64,000 bases of DNA from Acholoe squamosa (taxonomy: Eukaryota > Annelida > Polychaeta > Phyllodocida > Polynoidae), in NCBI GenBank assembly GCA_949317995.1, contig OX439038.1, positions 4,730,001-4,794,000 on the forward strand, read 5' to 3'. The notes under the pieces are model-generated. The model was not told where the DNA came from. It ran no database searches and was given only the letters and a program-made list of their open reading frames with translations. Positions 52,795-63,714 of the stretch are shown here, one piece after another (position 1 is the stretch's first letter; each line of letters starts with the position of its first letter). A program made the translations under genes and the position numbers.

Positions 52795-53278
52795 TTGACT
52801 GGCATGATGCACCAATGCAGTGCTGGCGAGGCTAAATTGATGAGTCTCACTGACCCCTGAGAGTGTATCGACCAAGTAGGACCGGCATGATGCATGAATA
52901 CATGTTTGGTGAGTTACTCACCAGAGCTGCACCCATGCATCATGAAGGTCAAAATGCATCATGATGGTCAAAATGCATCATGAAGGTCAAAATGCATCAT
53001 GAAGATCAAAATGCATCATGAAGATCAAAATGCATCATGAAGGTCAAAATGCATCATAAAGGTCAAAATGCATCATGAAGATCAATGCATCATGAAGATC
53101 AAAATGCATCATGAAGGTCAAAATGCATCATGAAGGTCAAAATGCATCATGAAGATCAATGCATCATGAAGATCAAAATGCATCATGAAGGTCAAAATGC
53201 ATCATGAAGGTCAAAATGCATCATGAAGGTCAAAATGCATCATGAAGGTCAAAATGCATCATGAAGATTAAAAAGCAC
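52795..53278 (+). repeat. 19-bp tandem expansion joined to TPM
   Basis: After TPM pieces (GGCATGATGCACCAATGCAG; GGCATGATGCATGAATACAT; CACCAGAGCTGCACCCATGC) the unit GCATCATGAAGGTCAAAAT is repeated about 18 times (52937-53270), with GAAGATC variants and some 15-bp units. GCATCATGA is the TPM arm, so this is another expansion from inside a TPM. Confidence 0.85.
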
Positions 53279-54640
53279 AACCCACCAATGCGTTATACAA
53301 CATTTAAAGGTCTATGAAGGATGAGGGAAGGGAAAGTACCCCCAGACCAGTCCCCATCACATCCAATGTCATTTGATATCATATGGCTGCTTGCAATCTG
53401 GAAATACACAGTAGATCTCTTCTCTGAGTAACAACTCTAGTTACTCATAGTTCCATCCTCATGTGAAGAAAGAAAAAAATGTAAAAAAGAGTAGTTTTTA
53501 CTGATTGTATTTCTAGACTAATTGGTGTCAACCTTGATTAACCTGAAGCACCAATCCATTATAATATGATGCCTCCATATCATATCCAATGTCATTTGAT
53601 ATAAGATGGCTTCTTTCCTCCTGGAAATACTCAATGAAACTCTTAGTAACATCTCCAGTTGTTCCATCATCCATAGAGCCTTTTCCGGTTGCCAAATCTC
53701 GGCCTTATAGATTCGTGGATTCACACAGCTCTCAGTCAGGTTCAATGTAGTTTTCCCTCTTTGTGACGTTTAGTTCTATGATCATTGACAAGTTACCCTT
53801 GCAATTCACAATTCATATCTGCATATATTTGAATGTGGGATGACTATTTCTAGAAAATCTGTATCAGAGACTGCTGAGATCTGTATGTTAATTGAGCTAG
53901 ATGAGCTGAAACTAAACATCACAAACAGGAGAAAATGCTTGGCCACTAGCTGAGCTGGGTTCCGGGTGACACACACTGATAAGAACTGATAAGATGAGAC
54001 TAGCATGTCCCTGGAAGTGGGTGTTAACCAGGGACAAGGTACCCATCATGGTATGTCTTATCAGTGGGTGTTACCTCAACCAGCGAAATTCAAGATGGTG
54101 GCTCCACTAGGCCTCCATACTAAGTGCTATAGCCTCATCCTCACATAAAGAAAGTAGTGAGTAGTTTCTGCTGGTTCTCTTCATAGACTGTGGGTGGAGA
54201 TTGAACTAATTGCTGTCAGCCTGGAGCCTGGTACAATGTATTTGTGAGCTGCTCGTGTCCCTTACAGAATGATGCTAATTGATGTCATCATTCTATTACA
54301 GCTACAGACGCAGGACTATGAAAGGTTCATATCACTTTGATACACCCAAAGTCCATGCATATGAACTTGACGAAGCCACCTATTAGGGCTCTTAGTCAGC
54401 TGACAGAGACATTTTGGACAGTATTATTGGTTCTAAAAACAGGAATTTGTTTGATTGACAAGTTTAATTAAACCTATACCACCTATAGGGGCAAATAACA
54501 GCAGCTTCAATTAAATGTATCTATGATATGACCCGTATCTCCCTTCATGAAGGTAATATATACACCTGTCATCCCATAATAGTCATTGATAAAGGATCCA
54601 TCAATATAGTTTTGATCAAAAGATTGTGTTTTGAGATAGA
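53279..54640. repeat. Degenerate local duplications; no gene
   Basis: Sentences shared between 53356-53400 and 53575-53620 (CATCCAATGTCATTTGATAT) and between 53456-53530 and 54130-54215 (CATCCTCA...AAGAAAG...GAGTAGTTTCTGCTGGTT) show an old local duplication. No ORF with homology is seen. Confidence 0.45.
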
Positions 54641-54649
54641 TGGATGAAT

Positions 54650-54707
54650 AGATAGAGAGTGAGTGAGAGAGAGAGGGAGATTGAGATAGACAGAGACAGA
54701 GACAGAC

Positions 54708-54756
<49 letters not shown>

Positions 54757-54872
54757 TTGAGATAGACAGAGACAGAGACAGACAGAGACAGAGAGAGAGA
54801 GAGGGAGACAGAGAGAGAGTGAGAGTTAGAGTGAGAGAAAGAGACAGAGAGAGAAAGGGAGGGAGAGAGAGA
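54650..54872. repeat. (GA)n/(GACA)n low-complexity tract
   Basis: About 220 bp of purine-rich GAGA and GACAGAGACA words, including an imperfect duplication of GGGAGATTGAGATAGACAGA. The 102-codon Leu/Ser frame on the minus strand is an artefact. Confidence 0.95.
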
Positions 54873-55255
54873 CGCATCCCCTCGATGAAAAAAAGAAATG
54901 GAAATGAAATATGTAAACAGCTCAGTGAAACAAAACGTAAATTAGAAAATCAATACAAAATGCAGGTTTACAAATTCTGAAATTTATTCATAGGTTTAGC
55001 CGATATTACCTCCTGTTCCTACTACACAGAGTACATGTGGTATTGTGTGCAGCTATAGTTCTAAACATGTAGTGTTGTTTGTTGATTAGAGCATTAGACG
55101 CATTAGACCTCAGGGGGATCTGGGGGAAGGAAGAGGTGGGTCTCTTTCACTGCAAGGCACTGATGATCTCATCCCACTCAGAATGAGTAGTCATCGAGGG
55201 AACCGGCGGGAGCGAGACTTCAGACGAGACTGCTCAACTCATCTGCGCCGTTTTG

Positions 55256-55563
55256 GTATATATTTAGGGAATAATGCCCAGGGCATGGCTGTGGGAGTGC
55301 TATAGACTGTATTGAGATGTCTCAATACAGTCTAGAGCACGACGGCAGCCATGACCAAGTGCATTATTCCCGTTATAACACAGCAAAATAACCCATCAGC
55401 CACCTGACAACATATGAATATCAATATTGAAGTCTAAATGTGAGATGAAGTTGACCTCCTGTGCTGGGAGTGCATTATCCATCTAGATAATGCACGGTCA
55501 ATCAGCCAATCAGAATGCAGCATTCAGGATAATGCACTCTGGCTTCGCCCAGCAGTGTTATAA
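55256..55563 (-). repeat. 320-bp dispersed repeat, copy B (inverted)
   Basis: Reverse-orientation counterpart of 30748-31066: GGGAATAATGCCCAGGGCAT, palindrome GACTGTATTGAGATGTCTCA, AACCCATCAGCCACCTGACA, CTTCGCCCAGCAGTGTTATAAC. The centre of the palindrome is shorter here than in copy A. Confidence 0.75.
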
Positions 55564-55599
55564 CGTCGAATAACTCCCAAACAGCATGCAATGATACCA

Positions 55600-55855
55600 C
55601 TGGGATGCTGATACAGGGGTGCATCATGCCCATTGGTCGTCATGATGCACCAATGAAGTGCTGGAGGTGACTCAGCATTTCATTGGAGCATCATACCGAC
55701 ACTGTGGCAGTGTATCAACCCCCTAGTTTCAGCATGATGCATGAACGCAGACCCAGTGAGTTACTCGCCAGGGCTGCATTCATGTATCAGATAACCAATG
55801 GGCATGATGCACTAATGCATCAGCGGCCCTTAGAGATTTAACAGTAAAGATGACT
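55600..55855 (-). mobile_element. TPM copy, near full length
   Basis: GCATCATGCCCATTGGTCGT, hairpin 2 (CACCAATGAAGTGCTGGAGG...CAGCATTTCATTGGAGC), then hairpin 1 (GCATGAACGCAGACCCAGTG...CGCCAGGGCTGCATTCATGT), CCAATGGGCATGATGCACTA and CGGCCCTTAGAGATTTAA. Hairpin order is the reverse of 24490. Confidence 0.7.
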
Positions 55856-56138
55856 GTGCAGAATGGATTAAGACAAAAAACACGCTTCATGCACATCAAT
55901 CAAATACAACTAACCTTTCCTATTAATGTGAAGGTCACAAGCCCAGCACTTTGGTACTAAGAAGCTAAATCATGAGTACAGTCTGAGTGATCGAGGATGC
56001 TCTCTTAATGACAAATCATATTTGACAGGTTTTGACTTGTTTACTCCATGGCACTCTTTGTATTGAAGACCCTATTACTCTTTTGTGATATATGGATGGA
56101 CTTACTGGCAATCATGCCCGAGCTGACAGAAGCCTAGT

Positions 56139-56139
56139 G

Positions 56140-56211
<72 letters not shown>
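56139..56211. repeat. (TA)n microsatellite
   Basis: About 36 TA units. Confidence 0.95.
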
Positions 56212-56215
<4 letters not shown>

Positions 56216-57404
56216 CTATCAGACTAAGAGGGATGAAATGATCCGTCTTACGTATATCATGGCTGAAGAGATTATACAAATCCTCTATCTATATGTCTGA
56301 TGAAACATAGGACCTATCTATAGCTGATAATAGCAGACATAATGGGTATCCACAGAGGTCAACCTGAAGGACAGACAGGGGTTATGATGATTATAGGGAT
56401 TATATCATTATAATGGTTATCTCCTCTATCCTGCTTATCTTTATATAAACCTTCAAGGGTAGTCAGAACGATGCATCAATGCACGCCTGTTGATGTCTTT
56501 TAATTAATGTGCGAGCTGCTGTGGGCAATGTGATTATGCATCAGTATATATAACCAGTTTGAAACATTGGAAACACTCCCACCCCACCCCCTACTACACT
56601 TTTCTTATCTTACATTTCATGTGTAGATAAATTAATAACCATCTGTTCTATTTCTATTCTATTTGCTGATTTACGTATTCATATAAAAGATTTATACATA
56701 TAATTTATCTATTTATTTTTTCCTTACCCTTGGCCAGCCAGTGTTCCCATACATCACCCTATTACTGTGGGCACAATGGTTCTAGATAAGCCCCCCCCCC
56801 ACCACCCTTCCCGAAACCTACCAGTCACAGGGTCAGTACTGTACATATGGCGGCAGGCTGAAAGGTAGAGATAAGCTGATAGAGCACTGGCCCGTGCAGC
56901 TACTGATATCTCACATGGAGGCAGGTTTGCTGCACATGTAGAGGTAGCATTGTGGGACAAATTCACTGCCGAAAGGGACCGTGGTGGCCTAGGTTACATC
57001 AGAGGTGCTGTGCATTGATTTTAAATTTGCACAGAGGTGAACATGGTAACATTTGGTGAAAACATAACCATGAACTATAGATGATAAATAAAAAAAGACA
57101 AAAACACAACAAGCAGAATCATGAATGAACAAATAAATGAACATAGAATAAAAAGTAGAGAAATGATAAGAAAGGATAGGTATAATGTTATCTGTGAGTA
57201 CTATGGCTATACTTTCAAATGGTAAAACCCATGGGGTACCTATAACTAGCAATACAGGGTTGGTATTGCCATATAATTTATAAGAGTAGTGCATACCATA
57301 ATTACACCTCTGCATTAACAGGACATCAGCAGTATGGTCATAATGTCCCCTGGGTGTTCATAGTGCATATTACATACAGGGAGTTCACCCTTTAGACACT
57401 GAGC
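56212..57404. other. No gene seen
   Basis: Contains a small TPM scrap near 56455-56545 (AACGATGCATCAATGCACGC) and nothing with coding support. Confidence 0.45.
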
Positions 57405-57510
57405 ACGGAGCTTGGATGCCATTAATGTATTAATATATTGGTAACCATGATGCACCAATGAAGTACTGGCGACCAGAACTTCATTAGTGCATCATAATGA
57501 ACCCAAAACA
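57405..57510 (+). mobile_element. TPM fragment
   Basis: GGTAACCATGATGCACCAAT, GAAGTACTGGCGACCAGAAC and TTCATTAGTGCATCAT form a shortened hairpin 2 with its central part lost. Confidence 0.6.
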
Positions 57511-57518
57511 CTGCATCA

Positions 57519-57653
57519 TACCTGTAGAAAAAAAACGTACCGTTGCAAAACGTTTCAAAACGTTTCCCTATGGCTCCTTATCATGGTAAAACGTTTTAAA
57601 ACGTTAGAAACGTTGTTTTTTTACGTTTAATAACGTTTTTTGTTGACTGGGTA
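57519..57653. mobile_element. 135-bp MITE made of AAACGTT words
   Basis: Ends TACCTGTAGAAAAAAAACG and an inverted TACCCAGTCAACAAAAAACG. Inside, AACGTT (self-complementary) or AAACGTTTT occurs about 8 times. Structure parallels the TAAACAC-rich MITE at 25986: short palindromic words repeated between related termini. Confidence 0.55.
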
Positions 57654-58027
57654 TGTTCGCTCTCACATAATATCCTTTCTCTTTATATAACCTAAACATA
57701 ATGACTGGTGGTACACCTCTGCTATCCCTCCAGCAGCACCCCTTCCTGTACGTGAGCTCATTCTACCCTGGAGTAGTATGAAGTAATGTTGTTATGTATG
57801 TGAGTTGGAATTCTGCCCACCTCAGCACTCCTTTCTCTATCCTGTCTACTGGCTATAGTACTAAGCAAACAACATGGTACATGTACTCCCAGACTTCATC
57901 AACCCTCCCCTTCCAACCTACCTGGGGAATATTTTGATACTGATGACGGCATCATAGCCTTTAAATCGCCATGGGGGTTGAATAGACAATAAATTAGTTG
58001 TAAGTTTACTACATGGAACTAGTGCTA

Positions 58028-58238
58028 CACTGTAAGAATTAACTGTTGAATCTACCAAGGATCCACGTAAAAATGAACAGTGAACCGCAGTAACTGAGTT
58101 GCAGTGAACCAGTGTAGTTTTTACAAGAAGCCCCAGATGGCAGTAGGATGGTAAAGTTTCGTACAAGGAATCTTTCTGAAGATAACAATGAATCTCTGGC
58201 AACTTTGGGACATGGATTCCGTCACTATTTTGATCACA
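58028..58238 (+). mobile_element. CACTGT MITE, copy 6
   Basis: TA + CACTGTAAGAATTAACTGTT, GTGAACCGCAGTAACTGAGT, AAGCCCCAGATGGCAGTAGG, GTACAAGGAATCTTTCTGAA. Same orientation as 49219. The right end decays near TATTTTGATCACATC. Confidence 0.65.
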
Positions 58239-58622
58239 TCTATTTGTTTGCTCAGTGTCGAAAAGATAATAAATTAATATCCTAGAATTTTAAGTTTACT
58301 AATGACAGCGATCAAAACCAAAATAAAGCATAGGCTGATGCGCACTATGGGTACACATAACTGTCATTGTTCTGACATTTAAAACTAAACACAGTTGACA
58401 CAAACAAATTTCCAGCATACCAGCATGAACTATGGTGAGACAATGAGGATATTTGACACCGATAAACTGTTTAATTTATTAGCACTCTCACTTACATAGT
58501 TGAACATGGATTATGTTTATGGGCACGTTTGAAATTCCATACATGCTTATTGTTGCCATGGTTACCACTATATAAATGTCATGAACTGAGGATAGGAAGT
58601 GGTCATTTTCTAATTCCACAGT

Positions 58623-58798
58623 CGGGCTTCCCTAGCCCACGTAAAGGGTCTCTATCTCCTCTTTCCTCTCCCCCCGGATGTGTGTTATGCACATATATGC
58701 GCAGGCACACTCTTCTGCGAAACTGTGTAATGTAGATCTCGTCATGTATTTTGCCATAGCTATTGAAATGGCGTTAAACATCTATTACTCACTCACTC
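58623..58798 (+). mobile_element. SINE, fullest copy, with 7-bp target duplication
   Basis: CCACAGT stands before (58616-58622) and after (58804-58810, six bases beyond the tail). The body runs CGGGCTTCCCTAGCCCACGT, CTCCTCTTTCCTCTCCCC, GCACATATATGCGCAGGCAC, AACTGTGTAATGTAGATCTC, TATTGAAATGGCGTTAAACA and CTCACTCACTCC. No tRNA box B is evident in the head, so its origin is unclear. Confidence 0.75.
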
Positions 58799-59435
58799 CA
58801 ACACCACAGTAGAGGAAGGGTGTGAAGCCTTTACAGCAGGGAAAACAATTTCTTTACCACATTAAGGATACAAGGCGTAGATGGGTAAATAATTTAAACC
58901 TTTTGTAATTGAGAAAATGCTACAAGCTATCATTCTTTGAATGAGGTTGGAGATGAAAGGGGATATTTCTGCTATTCTCAACTTCATAATTGCTGCATAG
59001 GCCCGAATGTCGTACATCTATTTTCATCATTTAAAATTTTAACAAATAATTAAACACTGCTTGTGTCCTCTTTGTTGTAGATGGAAAGGGGTGGGATGGG
59101 GGGTGAATCTGACAAAGAGCCTTCTGCAATAACAACATTATCAAATATATATGATATCTAGTAAAACAGATCACTTGATAACTGTTGTTGTACTCCCTAT
59201 CTAATTGCTATATAATATAAATGTAGCCAACTGAATGGTACTCTCAGTACAGAGCTGTAAATAATGACTCACCCAAAGTTTGACCATGAAAATAGGACGT
59301 CTGTTTTAAAGGTCATATGGCCAAAAACCTGCTTTTAAAAATTCAACCATAACATTTCCTGGGATTGACTCACAGGCCACTGGGGGCTGATTTTCCTTTG
59401 GAGAGAATTAGAGATGATAATTTATGACAACGTTA

Positions 59436-59633
59436 CACTGTAAAAAATGTCGTCGCCAGTAAACCTTGTTCCAAAGTTGCCAGAGATAACTCATTATTCC
59501 TTGTACCACAGCACTGCCATCTGGGGCTTCATTATAGAAACTATACTGCTTCATTGCAATAAGATAATGGTGATTCACTCACCAGTTTTATGAGGATCGC
59601 TGTCAGAAGGATTCAACATTAAATGTTATTTTC
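59436..59633 (-). mobile_element. CACTGT MITE, copy 7
   Basis: TA + CACTGTAAAAAATGTCGTC, AAGTTGCCAGAGATAACTCA, CAGCACTGCCATCTGGGGCT, GTGATTCACTCACCAGTTTT. The right terminus is lost near TTCAACATTAAATG. Confidence 0.65.
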
Positions 59634-59929
59634 CTTTAGAGCATCTTGACTTTGGTTTGTTACTGGCAATATCAGATGGTATCAAACAGCCCTCTTGGGG
59701 TATTGGATTAGCCTAGCTGTGAGATTGTCTCCTCTGTGAGGGAGTCATGTCCATGTAGTAAAAGATAATGTAACAACTAACATAAAACCTGACAATAAGC
59801 CGTGCTCTGACTCACACTGCCAATTATTCCTGACATCTCGTCACACCCTTCCTCCTTCCTCATATTGATTTTTGATATTCACTGAAGTCTTGTCGTGCAG
59901 CCGATCTTGTGAGCCTTTAAAGCCCACTT

Positions 59930-60320
59930 TAATAGGCAGGAGTGCATCACACCTAGCCGTTTGGTATGATGCACCAAGGAAGTGCATGCTTGTGAGTCTG
60001 CAGATTATCCATTCTGCCCACATTATTATTGCTGGTGACTGCAGGGATTCCCCTTCAATTCACACACAATTGAACCCTTTAGCCCGTTAAGGACAGCTGA
60101 TGCTAGCAGCATGAATTATGGGCATGTGGCATTGATCCAGGATGTCCATTGGCCGTCATGTGTGAGTGAAGCTCAGCTGTCTACATGTCAATTTTACACT
60201 GCTATGTAGTCTTCATGATGCATGAAGTCATGATACATGGATGCATCTCTGGCAGGTAACATCACCAGGGCTGCATTCGTGCATCATGACAGTCAAACTC
60301 TGACATATAGAGGGTTAACC
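59930..60320. mobile_element. TPM remnants
   Basis: AGGAGTGCATCACACCTAGC and GGTATGATGCACCAAGGAAG at 59940-59980, then GCATGATTC-like and TCACCAGGGCTGCATTCGTG + CATCATGAC at 60264-60290, ending GAGGGTTAA. Highly decayed. Confidence 0.5.
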
Positions 60321-60375
60321 CATAAGTTACTATAGATCTCAGCACTGCTTTCTATGTTTACACCTCCCTCGTCAT

Positions 60376-60468
60376 GGAAACCGAACATGAGGTTAGGATC
60401 AGACATGAGTCAGTGTATTTTGATGAAAATGAGGAACGTGCTGAGGAAATCCAAGTACCTGGTTAGTA
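60376..60468 (+). CDS. Possible short 5' exon (30 codons), uncertain
   Basis: The ATG at 60376 opens a frame with acidic, protein-like content (METEHEVRIRHESVYFDE, then ENEERAEEIQVPG) that stops at TAG just after CCTGGTTAGT. That sequence could instead be a weak splice donor (CCTG|GTTAGT). No homology recognised. Confidence 0.15.
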
Positions 60469-60574
60469 AGCAGTGTATTGTGAGGGAATAGGGAGTGACT
60501 CCCCATATTGTCCATCCTTGATCATGCTACAATGTATGGGGAAATCCCTCTTAGTGTTCCCTGATGAGGGGCAT

Positions 60575-60735
60575 GTCACATGGTATGTTAAGAAATGCTC
60601 ATATCAGATGTCACTTAAATCCCGTGTCCAATGTCAAATCTAATCACATATTATGTCCTATGTTGAATTTAAGAATTGCCGTGGAATGTCACTTATTGTT
60701 CTTACTTGTCGTATACATGTTAAATTTAGGCTGGT
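60575..60735. repeat. Degenerate ATGTCAAAT/GAATTTAAG repeat
   Basis: Words ATGTCACATGGTATGTTAAG, ATGTCACTTAAATCCCGTGT, CCTATGTTGAATTTAAGAAT and ACATGTTAAATTTAGG recur as at 23745-23965 and 35585-35770. Confidence 0.45.
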
Positions 60736-61149
60736 ATGGATCAAGCCATCCCTCAGTCCTCAAACATTTCAGAGATTGCTCAAAGCTCTGTGTCTAGATG
60801 GGAAATCACCTTCAGCTCTTGGTACAAATATACTCATAAACTATCACGTTTTGAGCTGTCTATAGGAAATTAATTCAAAATTTCCATGTACTCTGTAGAG
60901 ATAGAACACCCCTTTACGCATTCATGAAGATATTAAATCGGACTCAGCTCTCTTTTTAAAGACAGGAACTCCCTCTCAGTTGTCTATCCAGACAGGAAAT
61001 CTATCTCTTCTCTATACCCGAGGACAATCCTTTTGAGTTCAGCATTAAGACAATCTCAGATCTCAATGCAATCTTTCATACTTCCACTCAAAAATCAAAC
61101 ATCAAATTCCATCAAAAGGGTAGATAGTGCACAGATATGACATTTATTT

Positions 61150-61400
61150 GTCGTCAGGGATAAAGGCTTGTTGGTCGATGCTCCCCGCAGTAGCAGAGTG
61201 CAGCATAACACTGAACAATTGTTATCGGGGGACAAGATGGCAGACAATTGTTATCGGGGGACAAGATGGCGGCTCACACAGTCCAACCCACGCAATGCTT
61301 ATAGTGCAGTTAGTTATTAGAGTAAGCGGCTTGTTGACCGGTGCTGCCCCTAGTGGCAGAGTGCAGCATTACACTGGACAAGGGCCACATAAGTGTGGTT
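61150..61400 (+). promoter_or_regulatory. Duplicated segment with CAAGATGGCGGC (YY1-type) word
   Basis: AACAATTGTTATCGGGGGAC + AAGATGGC is tandemly repeated twice (61214-61270), the second copy giving CAAGATGGCGGCT, a strong YY1 word often found around transcription starts. Outside it, GGCTTGTTGGTCGATGCTCC...GTAGCAGAGTGCAGCATAAC (61157) is repeated as GGCTTGTTGACCGGTGCTGC...GTGGCAGAGTGCAGCATTAC (61329). Whether this is a promoter or a repeat is undecided. Confidence 0.3.
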
Positions 61401-61994
61401 GAAGTGAAACTCTGCCAAGGTCATCATAGGTCAACTGTGCCTCCCAGCACTCACCTCACCAACTTCCTACCTGCTACTAGTTCTACTGTGGGCACGGACA
61501 GATCTGTGTGTCTCTGTCAGCGGTCAAGCCAAAATGGGAGAAAATGACTATTTTGTTCAAGGTCTATCCATCATCCCAGCATTTGAAAAGTCCACCAGCT
61601 TTCCAGATGCCCCCAACCTTTCACAGCAAACTCTAACAATAGTGGATAAAAAAGGCCCTCAGCTGAATGCCATGTTTGCAGGAGTATTTTGGCATACACA
61701 TCAATAGGATTTTGCCAAGTCCTTTTTTAATCCAATATTATGCTGTGATACCTAAAGGGGCTCTTGCTATAGTATAGAGAGTGGCACCAAGCCAGGATGG
61801 GTGCAGGTTCTAATCTGTGTGACTGTGATAAAGCAAATACAACCTTGTATTGGTGTCTACTCCACCCATGGATATCACATTTTTGTATAAATACCTTCTG
61901 CCATTTTGCGATTTCAATTTCCTGCTCAATTAAGAGTTCTTTCTAAACTCATTTGAAGGATTTTATACCGGTATTCAAAAATCCTCAAATCGTG

Positions 61995-62205
61995 TGAGCA
62001 TATGATGCGCTTTGGTCGACATGATGCATGGATGCAGCCCTGCTGAGTAACTCACCAGGGATGCATTCATGCATCATGGCAACCCTTTGTGGTTGATACA
62101 CTCCTGGAGGGTCGGCATGATGCACCAATGAAGTGCTGGCGAGCCAATTCACCAGCACTTCTTTGGTGCATCATGCTGACCAGTGGGCATGATGCACTCC
62201 TGTAT
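61995..62205 (+). mobile_element. TPM copy without termini
   Basis: GGTCGACATGATGCATGGAT, hairpin 1 (GCAGCCCTGCTGAGTAACTC + ACCAGGGATGCATTCATGCA), spacer GGTTGATACACTCCTGGAGG, hairpin 2 (GCACCAATGAAGTGCTGGCG...CACCAGCACTTCTTTGGTGC), then CAGTGGGCATGATGCACTCC. Core identical in layout to 63471. Confidence 0.75.
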
Positions 62206-62457
62206 TTGTGGCATATGAAGCACGTTGCTCCACAGTATGATTTTGTTATGCTATGTACAAACAGGGTAATTTTCAGATTTATGGGAGCATGTTCGGCCCC
62301 TGGATTACCCTTTGGCTAGGATCCTCAGTTCTTGTGGTAATTGATGTTTACCTGCTACTTGAAGCATGTTATTCACATATTAACCCTCAGAAGTCTACTT
62401 GATCTTAAATCTGAACAAATAATGAAATTTATAAATACCGTATTAGCCAACTCTGTG

Positions 62458-62606
62458 CAGGGTCGGATCCAGGATCTGGAAAAGGGGGCGGCGGCCCTAA
62501 AAGAGGGGGGAAACCCCTATTTCTGAGCAAATTTTGGGGTTCAAAATATCTAATTAAACTCTTAAGTACTGGGAAAAAGGGGGGGGGGGGGCGCCCCCTT
62601 CTAAAC
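62458..62606. mobile_element. MITE with CAGGGTCGGATCCAGG end, copy B
   Basis: The left end CAGGGTCGGATCCAGGATCT matches the inverted right end of 4479-4640. The right end is a G/C-run with GCGCCCCCTTCTAAAC. Flanks ACTCTGTG (62450-62457) and ACACTGTG (62607-62614) agree at 7 of 8 bases, suggesting an 8-bp target duplication. Confidence 0.55.
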
Positions 62607-62639
62607 ACACTGTGTACCATAGTGGCCCATTTCAGCACT

Positions 62640-63250
62640 CGGACACACATTAATTTCAATACCCTTTTACACCGTCCCTTATTCAAGACATGCACTTATT
62701 TGAATATTGTATTTAGTGCTTAAGAATGTATTCATTACCCCTGTATTTATTTAAGACCAGCACTTATTTGAGATCCCGGAGCTTAAACGGGTCAATATGG
62801 CTTATATGTGAGTTCTTATGTACTACCCAGCGTATAAGGCGACCCTGCGTATAAGACGCACCCAGAGTTTGTTGATTTGCCAAGAAAATATAAAATTACA
62901 TAATTTCAGTTCTTTTCAATGGATTTTCAAAATTCAAAAAAGCTATGTGTATCTTGAGCCCCACGGAACCTCCTGAACCCCCCCCCCCCTTTATGTCGCC
63001 ATAATGGTTGTCAGGAAGTGTGAGATACTATTTGAAAGGTATCCAGAAAGAGTTAAATTCCCGCGAATTTGTAAGGTGTGCCTTATATGCAAGGTGGTGT
63101 CAGTAAAAGCTGGTGATGTCCCTTATATGCCAGGGTTTTAACCAATTAAACAGTACAGGATTTAATTACAGGTGCACCCTATCGGAAAGGCCTGAGTTAG
63201 GGTTGCACCTTTATCGGGGTGCACCTTATAGGAAGGGTATTAGGAGACTT
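62640..63250. repeat. TATAAG-type dispersed repeat
   Basis: CAGCGTATAAGGCGACCCTG + CGTATAAGACGCACCCAG (62829-62866), then GTGCCTTATATGCAAGG, GTCCCTTATATGCCAGG and CACCTTATAGGAAGG downstream, together with ACTTATTTGAGATCCCGGAG. Relatives at 23450 and 49785. Confidence 0.5.
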
Positions 63251-63470
63251 CATATTTCCATCTATCTATGTCACATGTAGATCAGCATGAAGCTAAATCC
63301 ACCCCATATGAGTCATATATAAACACTGGTTTGACTGAACATTTGAGACTAGACCATATTTATAAGCAAAGCAATGACCTGTACTGGTATAGGGGATCTG
63401 AGGGCAGGAAGTAGGGGGTTAAAATGAAGCTTAACCCTTTAAGTTCCTCAGATGATAGAACCATGGAGGG

Positions 63471-63714
63471 TTAACCCTTTTAGGATTGCAATTCATAATT
63501 TATGTCCCATGGTTGGCATGATGCATGAATGTAGCCCTGGTGAGTAACTCGCCAGGGATGCATTCATGTATCATGGCAACCCTTTGGGGTTGATACACTC
63601 CTGGAGGGTCGGCATGATGCACCAATGAAGTGCTGGTGAGCAGACTCGCCAGCACTTCATTGGTGCATCATGAGGACCAGTGAACAACTGGATCAGTGGC
63701 CCTTAAAGGGTTAA
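63471..63714 (+). mobile_element. TPM palindromic MITE, full length (244 bp)
   Basis: TTAACCCTTTTAGGATTGCA to GGCCCTTAAAGGGTTAA. Hairpin 1 arm ATGCATGAATGTAGCCCTGG pairs with CCAGGGATGCATTCATGTAT. The spacer is CTTTGGGGTTGATACACTCC. Hairpin 2 arm GCACCAATGAAGTGCTGGTG pairs with GCCAGCACTTCATTGGTGCA. A second TTAACCCTTTAAG starts 40 bp earlier (63431), perhaps the end of another copy. Confidence 0.8.

Noticed and set aside
52687..52895. ORF spanning the CACTGT MITE and TPM boundary
   Set aside because: Chimeric frame over two mobile-element fragments.
54569..54877. Leu/Ser-rich 102-codon ORF
   Set aside because: Low-complexity (GA)n/(GACA)n tract on the opposite strand.
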